Source of the DNA: Rhodoplanes serenus
GTDB lineage: Bacteria > Pseudomonadota > Alphaproteobacteria > Rhizobiales > Xanthobacteraceae
DNA: 56,540 bases
Direction of reading: 5' to 3'
Assembly: GCA_945893145.1 (NCBI GenBank)
Contig: CAMDDZ010000032.1
Span: 1 to 56,540 of the forward strand
The notes beneath the pieces are model-generated. The model was not told the DNA's origin and searched no databases. It worked only from the letters and a program-made list of their open reading frames with translations. Positions 44,972 to 53,545 of this stretch are shown here, in pieces (the first letter of the stretch is position 1; the number at the start of each line of letters is the position of its first letter). The position numbers and the translations under genes are program-made.

Positions 44972-46084
44972 ATGACCGACGATTACAAGATCGGAATCGA
45001 AGAAGAATATTTCCTGGTCGATGCCACGACCAAATCCGTGGCGCGCCAGATGCCGCCAGGCTTTCTGGAGGCCGCGAAAGCGGCGACCGGCGGACAGATC
45101 GGGGGCGAATTCCTCCAGTCGCAGATCGAAGCCAAAACCCTGCCGCACACCGACATCAAAACCGCGCGCACCGAGTTGCGCCATTTGCGCCAGACCGTTG
45201 CCAAGATCGCGGCCGAGCACGGCCACGCCATTCTGGCCGCCGGCACGCATCCGACTGCCGATTGGGGCAAGTCGCAGCAGACCGAAGGCCTGCGCTACGA
45301 CGCCGTGATGGACGATTTGCAGATGATCGGCCGCCGCAACATGCTGTGCGGGCTGCACGTCCATGTCGAATTGCCGGACCCCGACGAGCGCGTCGATGTG
45401 ATGATGCGCATGTTGCCATATCTGCCGCTGTTCGTGGCGCTGGCCACGTCGTCGCCGTTCTGGCGCTCGCGCCCGACCGGGCTGAAGGGCTATCGGCTCG
45501 CGGCCTACGACGAGCTGCCGCGCACCGGCGTGCCCGAACTGTTCCGCAACAAGGATGAGTTCGACGCCTATGTGGCGGCACTGGTGAAAGCCGGCGTGAT
45601 GCAGGATTCGAGCTACGTGTGGTGGTCGATGCGGCCCTCGCTCCATCTTCCGACGCTCGAACTGCGCGCGCCGGATTGCCCAACCTTGGTAGACGATTCG
45701 ATTGCGATCGCGGCGCTCTATCGCTCGCTGGCGCGCCGGCTCACGCGCAATCCAGCGCTCAACGCGGACATGAACGTGGTGACGCGCGCCATCGTGATCG
45801 AGAACAAGTGGCGCGCGCAGCGTTACGGCGTGCACGGCACTTTCGTTGCCGACAGCGGCGCCGTCCCGATTACCGAAATACTTGACCAGGTGATCGACGA
45901 AACCTCGTCCGACGCCGCGGCGCTCGGCTGCCTCACCGAGATGCAGCGCTGCCACACCATCGCGGGCGCCGGCACTTCGGCGGATGCGCAGCTTGCTGTC
46001 TTCGAGGCCCATGACAAGGCCGAGGATCGCACCCGCGCGTTGCAAGCCGTCAAGGACTGGCTCGCGGTGGCGACGCTGCAATAA
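44972..46084 (+). CDS. Carboxylate-amine ligase, YbdK/GCS2 family
   Basis: A 370-residue glutamate-cysteine-ligase-type ATP-dependent ligase. KIGIEEEYFLVD at the N-terminus, FLQSQIEAKT, CGLHVHVELPD and SMRPSLHLPTLELRAPD are the family's nucleotide- and metal-binding motifs. It forms a gamma-glutamyl bond, possibly to cysteine. The ATG at 44972 has GGAGATTG upstream; the ORF is open a little further but the start MTDDYKIGIEEEY is conserved. Convergent with the TetR gene, with a palindromic repeat between. Confidence 0.93.
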   Translation: MTDDYKIGIEEEYFLVDATTKSVARQMPPGFLEAAKAATGGQIGGEFLQSQIEAKTLPHTDIKTARTELRHLRQTVAKIAAEHGHAILAAGTHPTADWGKSQQTEGLRYDAVMDDLQMIGRRNMLCGLHVHVELPDPDERVDVMMRMLPYLPLFVALATSSPFWRSRPTGLKGYRLAAYDELPRTGVPELFRNKDEFDAYVAALVKAGVMQDSSYVWWSMRPSLHLPTLELRAPDCPTLVDDSIAIAALYRSLARRLTRNPALNADMNVVTRAIVIENKWRAQRYGVHGTFVADSGAVPITEILDQVIDETSSDAAALGCLTEMQRCHTIAGAGTSADAQLAVFEAHDKAEDRTRALQAVKDWLAVATLQ

Positions 46085-46101
46085 GTCGCGGCTTCTGATT
46101 T

Positions 46102-46150
46102 GAGCATGATCTTTTCCGAAAACCGGTTCCCACTTTTCGGGATCATGCTC
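46102..46150. repeat. 49-bp rhizobial palindrome between convergent genes
   Basis: GAGCATGATC and GATCATGCTC form a perfect 10-bp outer stem with an inner CCGAAAA/TTTTCGG stem. It is identical, apart from one base, to 53492-53540. Its last base is also the last base of the TetR gene stop codon. Confidence 0.9.
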
Positions 46151-46809
46151 TAAATCTCCGGCAGCACAGCCTGCGCCACGAGACCCCGCGCGCGCGCGTC
46201 GACCACGCCGAGCCCGCGCAACGCCAGGAGCGCGATGCTCTGCACCGCCTCCCGCGTCTTGCCCGCATCGTCGCCGCTGTCGGGCGCGAGCGGCCCGACC
46301 AATCCCTCCAGCAGCGCACCGACCAGCGCGGGCGCCGCCAAGCTCGCGTCCAATTCAGGCAATTGCCCGCCCGCGATGACGGCGCGGATCAATGCTTCGA
46401 GCTGCCCGGCGAATGCTTTGCGATACGCAAGCCGCATCGTGTCGATGTCGGCATCAACCGGCTCGGCCATCACGGCCCAGGCGAGCCGCCGGTTGCGCCG
46501 CGCGCGCGCCGCGAAGGTCGTGATCGCCGCAGCGAGCGCCGAGAGCGGACCGGGCGCGTCATTGGCGGCGCGTTGCGTCGCCGCAAGCTCGCGCTCGGAA
46601 ACGCTCGCGATCAGCGCGCCCACCAGCTCAATCTTGCCCGGGAAGTAGCGATAAACCGTGCCGGACGCGATGCCGGCGCGGGCCGCGACTGGCGCGATCT
46701 GGATCGCCGCCATGCCGCCCTCACCCGCGAGTTCACGCGCCGCTGCGACAATCGCGTCGCGCCGGGAGTTCATCCGGCGGACCACATTCTCGGTGCGGCG
46801 GTAAGCCAT
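46150..46809 (-). CDS. TetR-family transcriptional regulator
   Basis: A 219-residue regulator. The N-terminal helix-turn-helix is RRDAIVAAARELAGEGGMAA, then VAARAGIASGTVYRYFPGK. The C-terminal ligand domain is Ala/Leu-rich. The ATG at 46809 begins MAYRRTEN; the long upstream extension is not conserved. It is divergent from the solute-binding-protein gene (212 bp apart), which it may regulate. Confidence 0.92.
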   Translation of the reverse strand: MAYRRTENVVRRMNSRRDAIVAAARELAGEGGMAAIQIAPVAARAGIASGTVYRYFPGKIELVGALIASVSERELAATQRAANDAPGPLSALAAAITTFAARARRNRRLAWAVMAEPVDADIDTMRLAYRKAFAGQLEALIRAVIAGGQLPELDASLAAPALVGALLEGLVGPLAPDSGDDAGKTREAVQSIALLALRGLGVVDARARGLVAQAVLPEI

Positions 46810-47021
46810 CGCGCCCTTGCCTCTGCGGCAAAGACTGAACAATGATTCACCAGGTTGGCGCAAGCCCGGCTCAAGGCCGGTGCAGGAAAAAAAGGTCGAT
46901 GCAAGAGAAGATGAAGATAGAGAAGAGATGCGTGCAAAGCTTTGCGGGAGCAGCGGGCGGCCAAGCCGCTTGGTGCTAACCTGCGCGCCGAGTTCACACG
47001 CTTCCCCGGGAGGAAACGACA

Positions 47022-48026
47022 ATGCGCTCGATGAAATTCTTGCTGGCCGGAATTGCGGCCATTGCGTTCGCGGCCGGGACGGCGAGCGCCGAACCGGTCA
47101 AGATTCGCGTGAGCTACGTGATCGCGCCGTCCGACTGGGCGCCGCTGTTGCCCGAGAAGCCCGACCTGCTCAAGCACAACGGCAAAACCTACCAGCTCGA
47201 AGTGGTCCGCGTCGTCGGCACGCCGGCGCTGGTGCAAGCGATGGCCAACAACGAGATCGAGGTTGGCAATCACTCGTACTCGTCGCTCGGCATCGCGATT
47301 CAAAATGCCGGCATGGACGATCTGCGCATCATCTCCGACCAGTTCCAGGACGGCGTGCCCGGCCACGCCACGACCAATTACCTCGTGCTCAAGGATAGCC
47401 CGTTCCAGAAGGTCGAGGATCTCCGGGGCCGCGTGGTGTCCAGCAACGCCGCGGGCTCCGCGGTCGATGTTGCGATGCGCGCGATGCTGCGGCGGCACGG
47501 GCTCGAGGACAAGCGCGACTTCACCCATCTGGAAGCACCGTTGCCGGCGCAGACCGCCATCCTGCTCGAGAAGAAGGCCGATCTGATTTCGAGCGTGGTG
47601 CCGTTCCAGTTCAACCCGGACCTGCAGAGCAAGGCGCGCCCGCTGTTCACCCAGCGCGACGTGTTCGGCATCACGCAGATGATCGTGTGGACCGCGCGCA
47701 AGGGCTTCATCGACAAGAACCGCGCCGCGATGGCCGATTTCATGGAGGACGCGCTGCGCGTGGTCCGCTGGTATCTGGATCCTGCGAACCACGACGAGGC
47801 GGTGAAGATCGCGTCGCGGCTGACCAAGATTCCGCCGGAGCGTTTCCAGGGCTGGCTGTTCACCAACAAGGAATATTCGCGCAACCGCGATCTGCTGCCG
47901 GACCTCAAGGCGCTGCAAGCCAACGTCGATGCGACGCGCGAGGTCGGATTCCTGAAAGCGCCGCTCGATGTGCAGAAGTATACCGACCTCAGCCTGATCC
48001 AGGAGGCCGCGGCGCGGTTGAAGTGA
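47022..48026 (+). CDS. ABC transporter solute-binding protein (nitrate/sulfonate/taurine type)
   Basis: A 334-residue periplasmic binding protein (SsuA/NMT1/THI5-like). Sec leader to about residue 25 (GTASAEP). LVQAMANNEIEVGNHSYSSL is the ligand-site region and VEDLRGRVVSSNAAGSAVDV the family signature. Ligand candidates are sulfonates, thiamine precursors or aromatic acids. No ABC permease or ATPase gene is adjacent, so its transporter must be elsewhere. GGGAGGAAACGACA precedes the ATG. Confidence 0.88.
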   Translation: MRSMKFLLAGIAAIAFAAGTASAEPVKIRVSYVIAPSDWAPLLPEKPDLLKHNGKTYQLEVVRVVGTPALVQAMANNEIEVGNHSYSSLGIAIQNAGMDDLRIISDQFQDGVPGHATTNYLVLKDSPFQKVEDLRGRVVSSNAAGSAVDVAMRAMLRRHGLEDKRDFTHLEAPLPAQTAILLEKKADLISSVVPFQFNPDLQSKARPLFTQRDVFGITQMIVWTARKGFIDKNRAAMADFMEDALRVVRWYLDPANHDEAVKIASRLTKIPPERFQGWLFTNKEYSRNRDLLPDLKALQANVDATREVGFLKAPLDVQKYTDLSLIQEAAARLK

Positions 48027-48072
48027 CGAAGGCCTTTGATCGAAAGATTGTTTGCGCCACGAACTCGGCGCG

Positions 48073-48197
48073 CTCCATCTCCCCGTCGAGGAGAGGGTCG
48101 GGGTGAGGGGGTTCGGGCCTATCGATAAGCTGTAACCCCTCACCCGCCCGCCGTCGCCCTTTGGCCGACAGCGGGCGACCTCTCCCTATGGGAGAGG
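48073..48197. repeat. Compound GC-rich repeat, type A
   Basis: Two inverted modules (GAGAGGGTCGGGGTGAGGGG ... CCCCTCACCC) and a CTCTCCC/GGGAGAG hairpin. It is built on the same plan as 49954-50080. Such CTCTCCCC-type mosaic repeats are common in rhizobial intergenic regions. Confidence 0.7.
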
Positions 48198-48226
48198 TGA
48201 TCGGAGTGCGTGGCCCCGTTTCAATC

Positions 48227-49912
48227 CTACAGCTTCGCGCTCGCCAGCGACTTCGCGCGGATCGCTTCGAGCGACATGCCCGGCGTCAGCGCGTTGATGT
48301 CGACCTTGACGTGGATGATCGCGGGCTTGCCGGACTTTTCCGCAGCCTCGAATGCTTTGGCGAAGTCCGCGGTCTTTTCCACGGTCGCGCCGAAGCCGCC
48401 GAACGCCACCGCGTAGGCGGCAAAATCAGGATTGCGCAGCTCGGTGCCGACCACGCGGCTCGGATACTCGCGCTCCTGGTGCATCCGGATGGTGCCGTAG
48501 GTGCCGTTGTCCATGATGACGACGATGATCGGCAGATCGTATTGCACGGCGGTGGCAAACTCTTGCCCATGCATCATGAAGTCGCCGTCGCCCGCGATGC
48601 AGAGCACGGTGCGATCCGGATAGAGCCGCTTGATGCCGACAGCGGCGGGCAGGCCATAGCCCATCGAGCCCGAGATCGGCGCGAAGTGCTGGCCGTAGCG
48701 CGAGAGCCGGAAGTAGCGCTGCGCCCAGGTGGTGAAATTACCGGCGCCATTGCACAGGATCGCGTCGGGGATTCGGTCGCGCAGCCAGACGATGATCTCG
48801 CCGAAATTGACGGCGCCGGGCTGCGGCGTGGCCTTCTCGGTCCATTCGACGTAGTCGGCGTGCGCCTGCTTCGTCTGCGCGCGCCAGACGATCTCGTTCG
48901 GCGGCTGCAAGCCTTCGAGTGCCGCCGCGAAGCCGGTCGGCGCGGCGTTGATTGCAAGGTGAGGACGATAGACCCGGCCCAACTCTTCGGAGCCCGGATG
49001 CACATGCACGAAGGTCTGCCGCGGCGCCGGTATATCGAGCAGCGTGTAGCTCTGCGACGGCATTTCGCCGAGCCGTCCGCCGATCAGCACGATCAAGTCG
49101 GACGCCTTGATGCGCGCGAGCAGCTTCGGGTTTGGCCCGATGCCAAGATCGCCGGCATAGCTCGGGTGCCGCCAGTCCATCAAATTGCCGCGGCGGAATG
49201 TGGTAGCGACCGGAATATCGAAACGCTCGGCAAAGCGCGCCAGGCAGGCGCGCGCGGCTTCCGACCAGCGGCTGCCGCCGGCCAGAATCATCGGCTGCTT
49301 CGCGGCCCAGATCAGCTTTTGCAGCCGCGCCATGTCGGCCTGACCCGGCCAGATCTCCACCGGCTCGAACGGCGGCGCATCCGGCACCGCGACACGCTCC
49401 GTCAGCATGTCCTCGGGCAGCGCCACCACCACCGGACCTGGCCGGCCGCTGGTCGCCGCATAGAAGGCGCGCGACACCAGCTCGGGGATGCGCGCCGGAT
49501 CGTCGATCTCGACCGCCCACTTACAGATCGAACCGAACACCGCGCGATAATTCAGCTCCTGGAACGCGTCACGCTCGCGCATCTCGCGGCCGACCTGACC
49601 GACGAATACGATTAGCGGCGTCGAATCCTGCTGCGCAATATGGATGCCGGAGGACGCGTTGGTAGCGCCCGGCCCGCGCGTCACGAACACGATGCCCGGC
49701 CGACCGGTCGCCTTGCCGTGGGCCTCCGCCATCATGGTGGCGCCGCCCTCCTGCCGGCAGATCGTCAGCTTGATGGGCCGGTCGTAGAAAGCATCGAGCG
49801 CCGCGAGGTAGCTCTCGCCCGGCACGCAAAAGGCGTGCTGCACGCCGTGCGCGACCAGCTGGTCGATCAGGATCTCGCCGCCAGTGCGGGTGCCGTCGTT
49901 CGCGCGCAGCAT
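48227..49912 (-). CDS. ThDP-dependent acetolactate-synthase-like enzyme
   Basis: A 561-residue ThDP enzyme. The PYR domain has ICRQEGGATMMAEAHGKATG with the catalytic Glu; the middle domain SRWSEAARACLARFAERFDI; the PP domain has CIAGDGDFMMHGQEFATA and MDNGTYG. It resembles acetolactate synthase-like proteins with unassigned roles. ATG at 49912 has GGAGA upstream. The next upstream gene encodes a NIPSNAP protein, separated by 175 bp that consist mostly of a compound repeat. Confidence 0.92.
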   Translation of the reverse strand: MLRANDGTRTGGEILIDQLVAHGVQHAFCVPGESYLAALDAFYDRPIKLTICRQEGGATMMAEAHGKATGRPGIVFVTRGPGATNASSGIHIAQQDSTPLIVFVGQVGREMRERDAFQELNYRAVFGSICKWAVEIDDPARIPELVSRAFYAATSGRPGPVVVALPEDMLTERVAVPDAPPFEPVEIWPGQADMARLQKLIWAAKQPMILAGGSRWSEAARACLARFAERFDIPVATTFRRGNLMDWRHPSYAGDLGIGPNPKLLARIKASDLIVLIGGRLGEMPSQSYTLLDIPAPRQTFVHVHPGSEELGRVYRPHLAINAAPTGFAAALEGLQPPNEIVWRAQTKQAHADYVEWTEKATPQPGAVNFGEIIVWLRDRIPDAILCNGAGNFTTWAQRYFRLSRYGQHFAPISGSMGYGLPAAVGIKRLYPDRTVLCIAGDGDFMMHGQEFATAVQYDLPIIVVIMDNGTYGTIRMHQEREYPSRVVGTELRNPDFAAYAVAFGGFGATVEKTADFAKAFEAAEKSGKPAIIHVKVDINALTPGMSLEAIRAKSLASAKL

Positions 49913-49953
49913 GGATGGTCTCCGAATACTTGCCGCATACGCGGCGCGACCGC

Positions 49954-50080
49954 TCCCTCTCCCCGCTTGCGGGGAGAGGGTTGGGGTGAGGGGGACTATC
50001 CGAATACTCAGACTCGCGGACAAGCCCCCTCACCCGCTCGCTTTCGCTCGCGACCTCTCCCCGCAAGCGGGGAGAGGTCG
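49954..50080. repeat. Compound GC-rich repeat, type A
   Basis: CTCTCCCCGC TTGC GGGGAGAG hairpin, then GTTGGGGTGAGGGGG and CCCCCTCACCCGC as inverted partners, then a second CTCTCCCCGC AA GCGGGGAGAG hairpin. Same plan as 48073-48197. It lies between two co-directional genes. Confidence 0.75.
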
Positions 50081-50087
50081 GGCCTCG

Positions 50088-50411
50088 TTACCGCTTGATC
50101 GGGCAGAACTTCGCCGGAAGCATGAGCGAGGTCTTCTGCTCGATCAGCAGGTTCGATTCGAGCATCTTCTTCACATAGACCTGCCATTCCGGATCGGCCG
50201 CCATGGCGGCGCGGCGCTTGGTGCGGTCGCCTGCGTCCTCATAGGCCCACTGATGGACGACCGTGTTGACGTCGCCGGTCTCGGCGTAGAGGTAGGCGAA
50301 CGGCTGGCCGAGGTGCCGCGACTGCGCCTTGAAGCCGTATTCCTCGTAAATCTGCAGGTGCGGCTGTGTGTGGCCGGCTTTGATGCGATAGGTCCGATGG
50401 TCGATGATCAA
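50088..50411 (-). CDS. NIPSNAP-family protein
   Basis: A 107-residue ferredoxin-like alpha/beta barrel. MIIDHRTYRIKAGHTQPHL is the conserved start, VHQWAYEDAGDRTKRRAAM the core helix and WQVYVKKMLE the second. NIPSNAP proteins often accompany catabolic genes in bacteria but the chemistry is not established. It precedes the ThDP enzyme gene on the same strand, so they may act together. Confidence 0.9.
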   Translation of the reverse strand: MIIDHRTYRIKAGHTQPHLQIYEEYGFKAQSRHLGQPFAYLYAETGDVNTVVHQWAYEDAGDRTKRRAAMAADPEWQVYVKKMLESNLLIEQKTSLMLPAKFCPIKR

Positions 50412-50509
50412 AAGTGCCTCCCGTGTGGGCGCCGGACGCTGCCTGGCGCAAGACAGGAGTTTTTCGGGCTTGCCCCTCTCGGGTCAATAGGCGAAAGGGC
50501 AGCCCGCGT

Positions 50510-51097
50510 TTAGGGAAATCGCGCGCCTTGCGTGCGGCCGTGCTGGGTGCGGGCATCGTATTCGATGTCCGCCCGGTTGGCTTCCTTGATCAGGCTGTTG
50601 CCCAAGGCGTTGGCGATCTGGCCGAGCTGCTCGCAAGAGGATTCTGGCGGCAGCTTGCGGATGCCCTCCTCGATGCGCCGCGCGATGTCGATGCCGTTTT
50701 GCGCGTGGCCCTTTTCATGCGTCATCAGATTTTTGGCGAAATCCTCAAAGGCCGACGTGACCATTGCGAGCCGGTTCGGACTCGGCGCGAGCCGCGGCAT
50801 CTTGATGGCGACTTCCACGGTCAGCGAGACGCTCGAAATGCTGCAACTCTGTGAGGTGCGGGCGTAGTTATAGCGCCAGCGCACGTACCAATTCGTGACG
50901 GCGTCGAAGCGCTGGCGACCCGCATCAGTCAGCGGGCCGATCCGGTTGAGGTCCTGGCGGATCTCCTGCGGCGTATTGCCGGTAACGTCATAGTACTCGA
51001 TTTTTTCGCTGACCGTGGGCTCGGCCAACGCCGAGCCCATTCCCGCGAAGGCAGCCGCCAACAACAGCCACAGCGCAGCGATCCCATGCCGAATCAT
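50510..51097 (-). CDS. DUF922-family putative secreted zinc metalloprotease
   Basis: A 195-residue protein with a Sec leader (residues 1-25, ending GSALAE). The HExxH zinc motif is His127-Glu128-Lys-Gly-His131 in THEKGHAQNG, typical of DUF922. Two cysteines (about 85 and 160) may form a disulfide. The ATG at 51097 starts the leader. Substrate unknown. Divergent from an MFS gene. Confidence 0.87.
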   Translation of the reverse strand: MIRHGIAALWLLLAAAFAGMGSALAEPTVSEKIEYYDVTGNTPQEIRQDLNRIGPLTDAGRQRFDAVTNWYVRWRYNYARTSQSCSISSVSLTVEVAIKMPRLAPSPNRLAMVTSAFEDFAKNLMTHEKGHAQNGIDIARRIEEGIRKLPPESSCEQLGQIANALGNSLIKEANRADIEYDARTQHGRTQGARFP

Positions 51098-51156
51098 CGC
51101 AGAGCCCTCCCCCGCGAGGACTAGCAAACCGCCCTTGCCTGCGCGATGGTCCAGCC

Positions 51157-52320
51157 ATGTCGATCGATCCGCGCCGCGTCGCCGTCGCGTTCTGCGCCAT
51201 CGGCGCCTTTTTGCATCTCTACGCCCCGCAACCGGTGCTGCCGATGATCGCGGCGGAGTACGGCGCGAGTCCGACACAAGCCAGTCTGATCATCACGGCC
51301 GGGACGCTCGCGGTCGCCGCCACCGCGCCGTTTATCGGCGCGCTGTCCGACGTGCTGGGGCGCAAGCGCGTGATCGTCGCCGCGATGGCGCTGCTGATCG
51401 TGCCGGCCACCATGACGGCGCTGGCCCAGAACCTGGAGCAACTGATCTTCTGGCGCTTCGTCCACGGCCTGCTGCTGCCGCCGATCTTCACGGTGACCAT
51501 CGCCTACATCGGACACGAATGGCCGCCGCATCAGGCCAACGGCGTATTCGGCCTTTACACCGCGGCATCCTCGGTCGGCGGTTTCTTCGGGCGTTTCATC
51601 CCGGGCATGCTGACCGATCATTTCGGCTGGCGCGGTGGCTTCCTTGCCCTCGCCGCCGGCTCAGTGATCTGCTTTGCGATGGTGGCGTGGCTCTTGGCGC
51701 CGGAGCAAAAATTCGTCAGAGCCAACAATATCCAGACGTCGCTGCGGCAGATGCTCGCCCATCTGCGCAATCCGAAGCTGCTCGCCATCTACGCGGTCGG
51801 CTTTGGCGTGCTGTTCAACTTCATCGCCACCTTCACGTATCTCACCTTTCATCTGGCGGCGCCGCCGTTCAACCGCTCGCCGGCGTTTCTCGGCTCGGTC
51901 TTCGTGGTTTATCTCCTGGGCGCTGCGGCCTCGCTGTGGCTCGGTCGCGCGATTGCCTGGCTCGGCCGCCGCAACTTCGTGCTCTGGGTGCTGGCGTTCT
52001 GGGCCGCCGGCATGCTGGTCAGCCTGATCCCGTGGGTGCCGGCCATCGTGTTCGCTTTGGTGATGGCGTCGGTCTGCGGCATCCTCACGCAAGCCGCATC
52101 GACGAGCTTCGTCGCGGCCAGCGCCAAGACCGGCATTTCGGCTGCGGTCGGGCTTTACGTCACCTGCTTTTATATCGGCGGCACCTTCGGCGGCTGGCTG
52201 CCAGGTCTCGCCTACGAGGCCGGCGGCTGGCCGGCGTCGCTGGCGCTGGTGATCGGCATGATCGGCATTCAGGCCACGATTGTCGCCGTGGCTTGGAAAA
52301 ATGAGACCGGAACGCGCTAA
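51157..52320 (+). CDS. MFS transporter
   Basis: A 387-residue inner-membrane protein with about 12 hydrophobic segments. GALSDVLGRKRVIV is the MFS A-motif in the loop between helices 2 and 3. TM10-12 are Gly-rich (YIGGTFGGWLPG). It is of the YnfM/AraJ-like drug-efflux type. It ends 9 bp before the next gene, probably one transcript. Confidence 0.9.
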   Translation: MSIDPRRVAVAFCAIGAFLHLYAPQPVLPMIAAEYGASPTQASLIITAGTLAVAATAPFIGALSDVLGRKRVIVAAMALLIVPATMTALAQNLEQLIFWRFVHGLLLPPIFTVTIAYIGHEWPPHQANGVFGLYTAASSVGGFFGRFIPGMLTDHFGWRGGFLALAAGSVICFAMVAWLLAPEQKFVRANNIQTSLRQMLAHLRNPKLLAIYAVGFGVLFNFIATFTYLTFHLAAPPFNRSPAFLGSVFVVYLLGAAASLWLGRAIAWLGRRNFVLWVLAFWAAGMLVSLIPWVPAIVFALVMASVCGILTQAASTSFVAASAKTGISAAVGLYVTCFYIGGTFGGWLPGLAYEAGGWPASLALVIGMIGIQATIVAVAWKNETGTR

Positions 52321-52329
52321 CATTGCCGA

Positions 52330-53475
52330 ATGACAATCAGAGCCCATCAACGCGACCGGCTTGAGACCAACCCGGCCTTCAGCACGCGGCGGCTGAAACT
52401 CGGCACCTTTCAGACCAACCTCGATTCCGGCTGCGTGATGTCGGACCTCGACGGCCGGCTCGACATCACCTGGCCGAACACCGTGGCGCTGGCCAAGCTC
52501 GCCGACGCGATGGAATTTGAGGCGCTGGTGCCGGTGGCGCGCTGGCAGGGCTGGGGCGGCAAGACCAATCCGCAAGGACCGGGCTTTGAGGCCTACACCT
52601 GGGCGGCCGGCATTTCGGGCGCGACGCAAAAGGCCGGCGTGGTCTCGACCTCGCACATCACTATCAACCATCCGATCATTGCGGCGAAGCAATCCGCCGT
52701 GGTCGATCACATTTCCAACGGCCGTTTCATCCTCAACATCGTCACCGGCTGGGTGCAGCCGGAGATTGAGATGTTCGGCCAACCGATGCTGGGCCACGAG
52801 GACCGCTACGCCTGCGCCGCGGAATGGCTCGCCATCGTCAAGCGGCTGTGGACCGAGGACGAGTCGTTCGATCACGAGGGCCGTTTCTTCAAGATCAAAA
52901 AAGGCTACCTCGCGCCGAAGCCGATCCAGCACCCCTACCCCGCGATCATGAATGCCGGCGCGTCCGACCTCGGCCGCCATTATGCGGTGAAGCACTGCGA
53001 TCTCGTCTTCACCGTGATCCGCACCGGCGGGCTCGACGAATGCCGCGCGCACGTCGAGGCCTACCACCGGCTGGCGCGCGAGCATTACAACCGCGACATC
53101 AAGGTCTGGACCTTGGTCAACATCGTGATGGGCGAGACCGAGAAAGAGGCGCGCGACTTCTACAACGACTACGTCCACAAGCGCGGCGATTGGGAAGCCG
53201 CGAAAAACATGGTCGAGATTTTTTCGCTGGAGACCAACAAGCGAAACGTGCCGCCGGAGCGCATCAAGCCGCTGCAGGAAGCCTTCATCCAGGGCTGGGG
53301 CGGCTTGCCGGTGGTCGGCACCAAGGAGCAGGTGGTCGATGCGCTGACCATGCTGTCGAAGGCCGGGCTCGACGGCGTGCTGGTGGCGTTCCCGCGCTAT
53401 GAGCAGGGCATGCGCGAATTCCGCGACGTGACCTACCCGCTGCTCAAGCAGGCGGGTTTAAGGGATTTTGTATGA
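52330..53475 (+). CDS. LLM-class flavin monooxygenase (RutA/SsuD-like)
   Basis: A 381-residue luciferase-like monooxygenase. LKLGTFQTNLDSG is strand 1, LVPVARWQGWGG near the active site, HISNGRFILNIVTGWVQPEI the family signature. This subgroup resembles RutA and alkanesulfonate monooxygenases. It follows the MFS gene by 9 bp on the same strand, so transport of its substrate or product by that carrier is likely. A palindromic repeat lies right after its stop. Confidence 0.9.
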   Translation: MTIRAHQRDRLETNPAFSTRRLKLGTFQTNLDSGCVMSDLDGRLDITWPNTVALAKLADAMEFEALVPVARWQGWGGKTNPQGPGFEAYTWAAGISGATQKAGVVSTSHITINHPIIAAKQSAVVDHISNGRFILNIVTGWVQPEIEMFGQPMLGHEDRYACAAEWLAIVKRLWTEDESFDHEGRFFKIKKGYLAPKPIQHPYPAIMNAGASDLGRHYAVKHCDLVFTVIRTGGLDECRAHVEAYHRLAREHYNRDIKVWTLVNIVMGETEKEARDFYNDYVHKRGDWEAAKNMVEIFSLETNKRNVPPERIKPLQEAFIQGWGGLPVVGTKEQVVDALTMLSKAGLDGVLVAFPRYEQGMREFRDVTYPLLKQAGLRDFV

Positions 53476-53491
53476 CGCCAACTTTTTGTTT

Positions 53492-53540
53492 GAGCATGAT
53501 CTTTTCCGAAAACCGGTACCCACTTTTCGGGATCATGCTC
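53492..53540. repeat. 49-bp rhizobial palindrome between convergent genes
   Basis: Second copy of the palindrome at 46102-46150, differing by one base. It fills the gap between the stop codons of the LLM gene (53475) and the WG-repeat gene (53546). Confidence 0.9.
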
Positions 53541-53545
53541 GCGCG

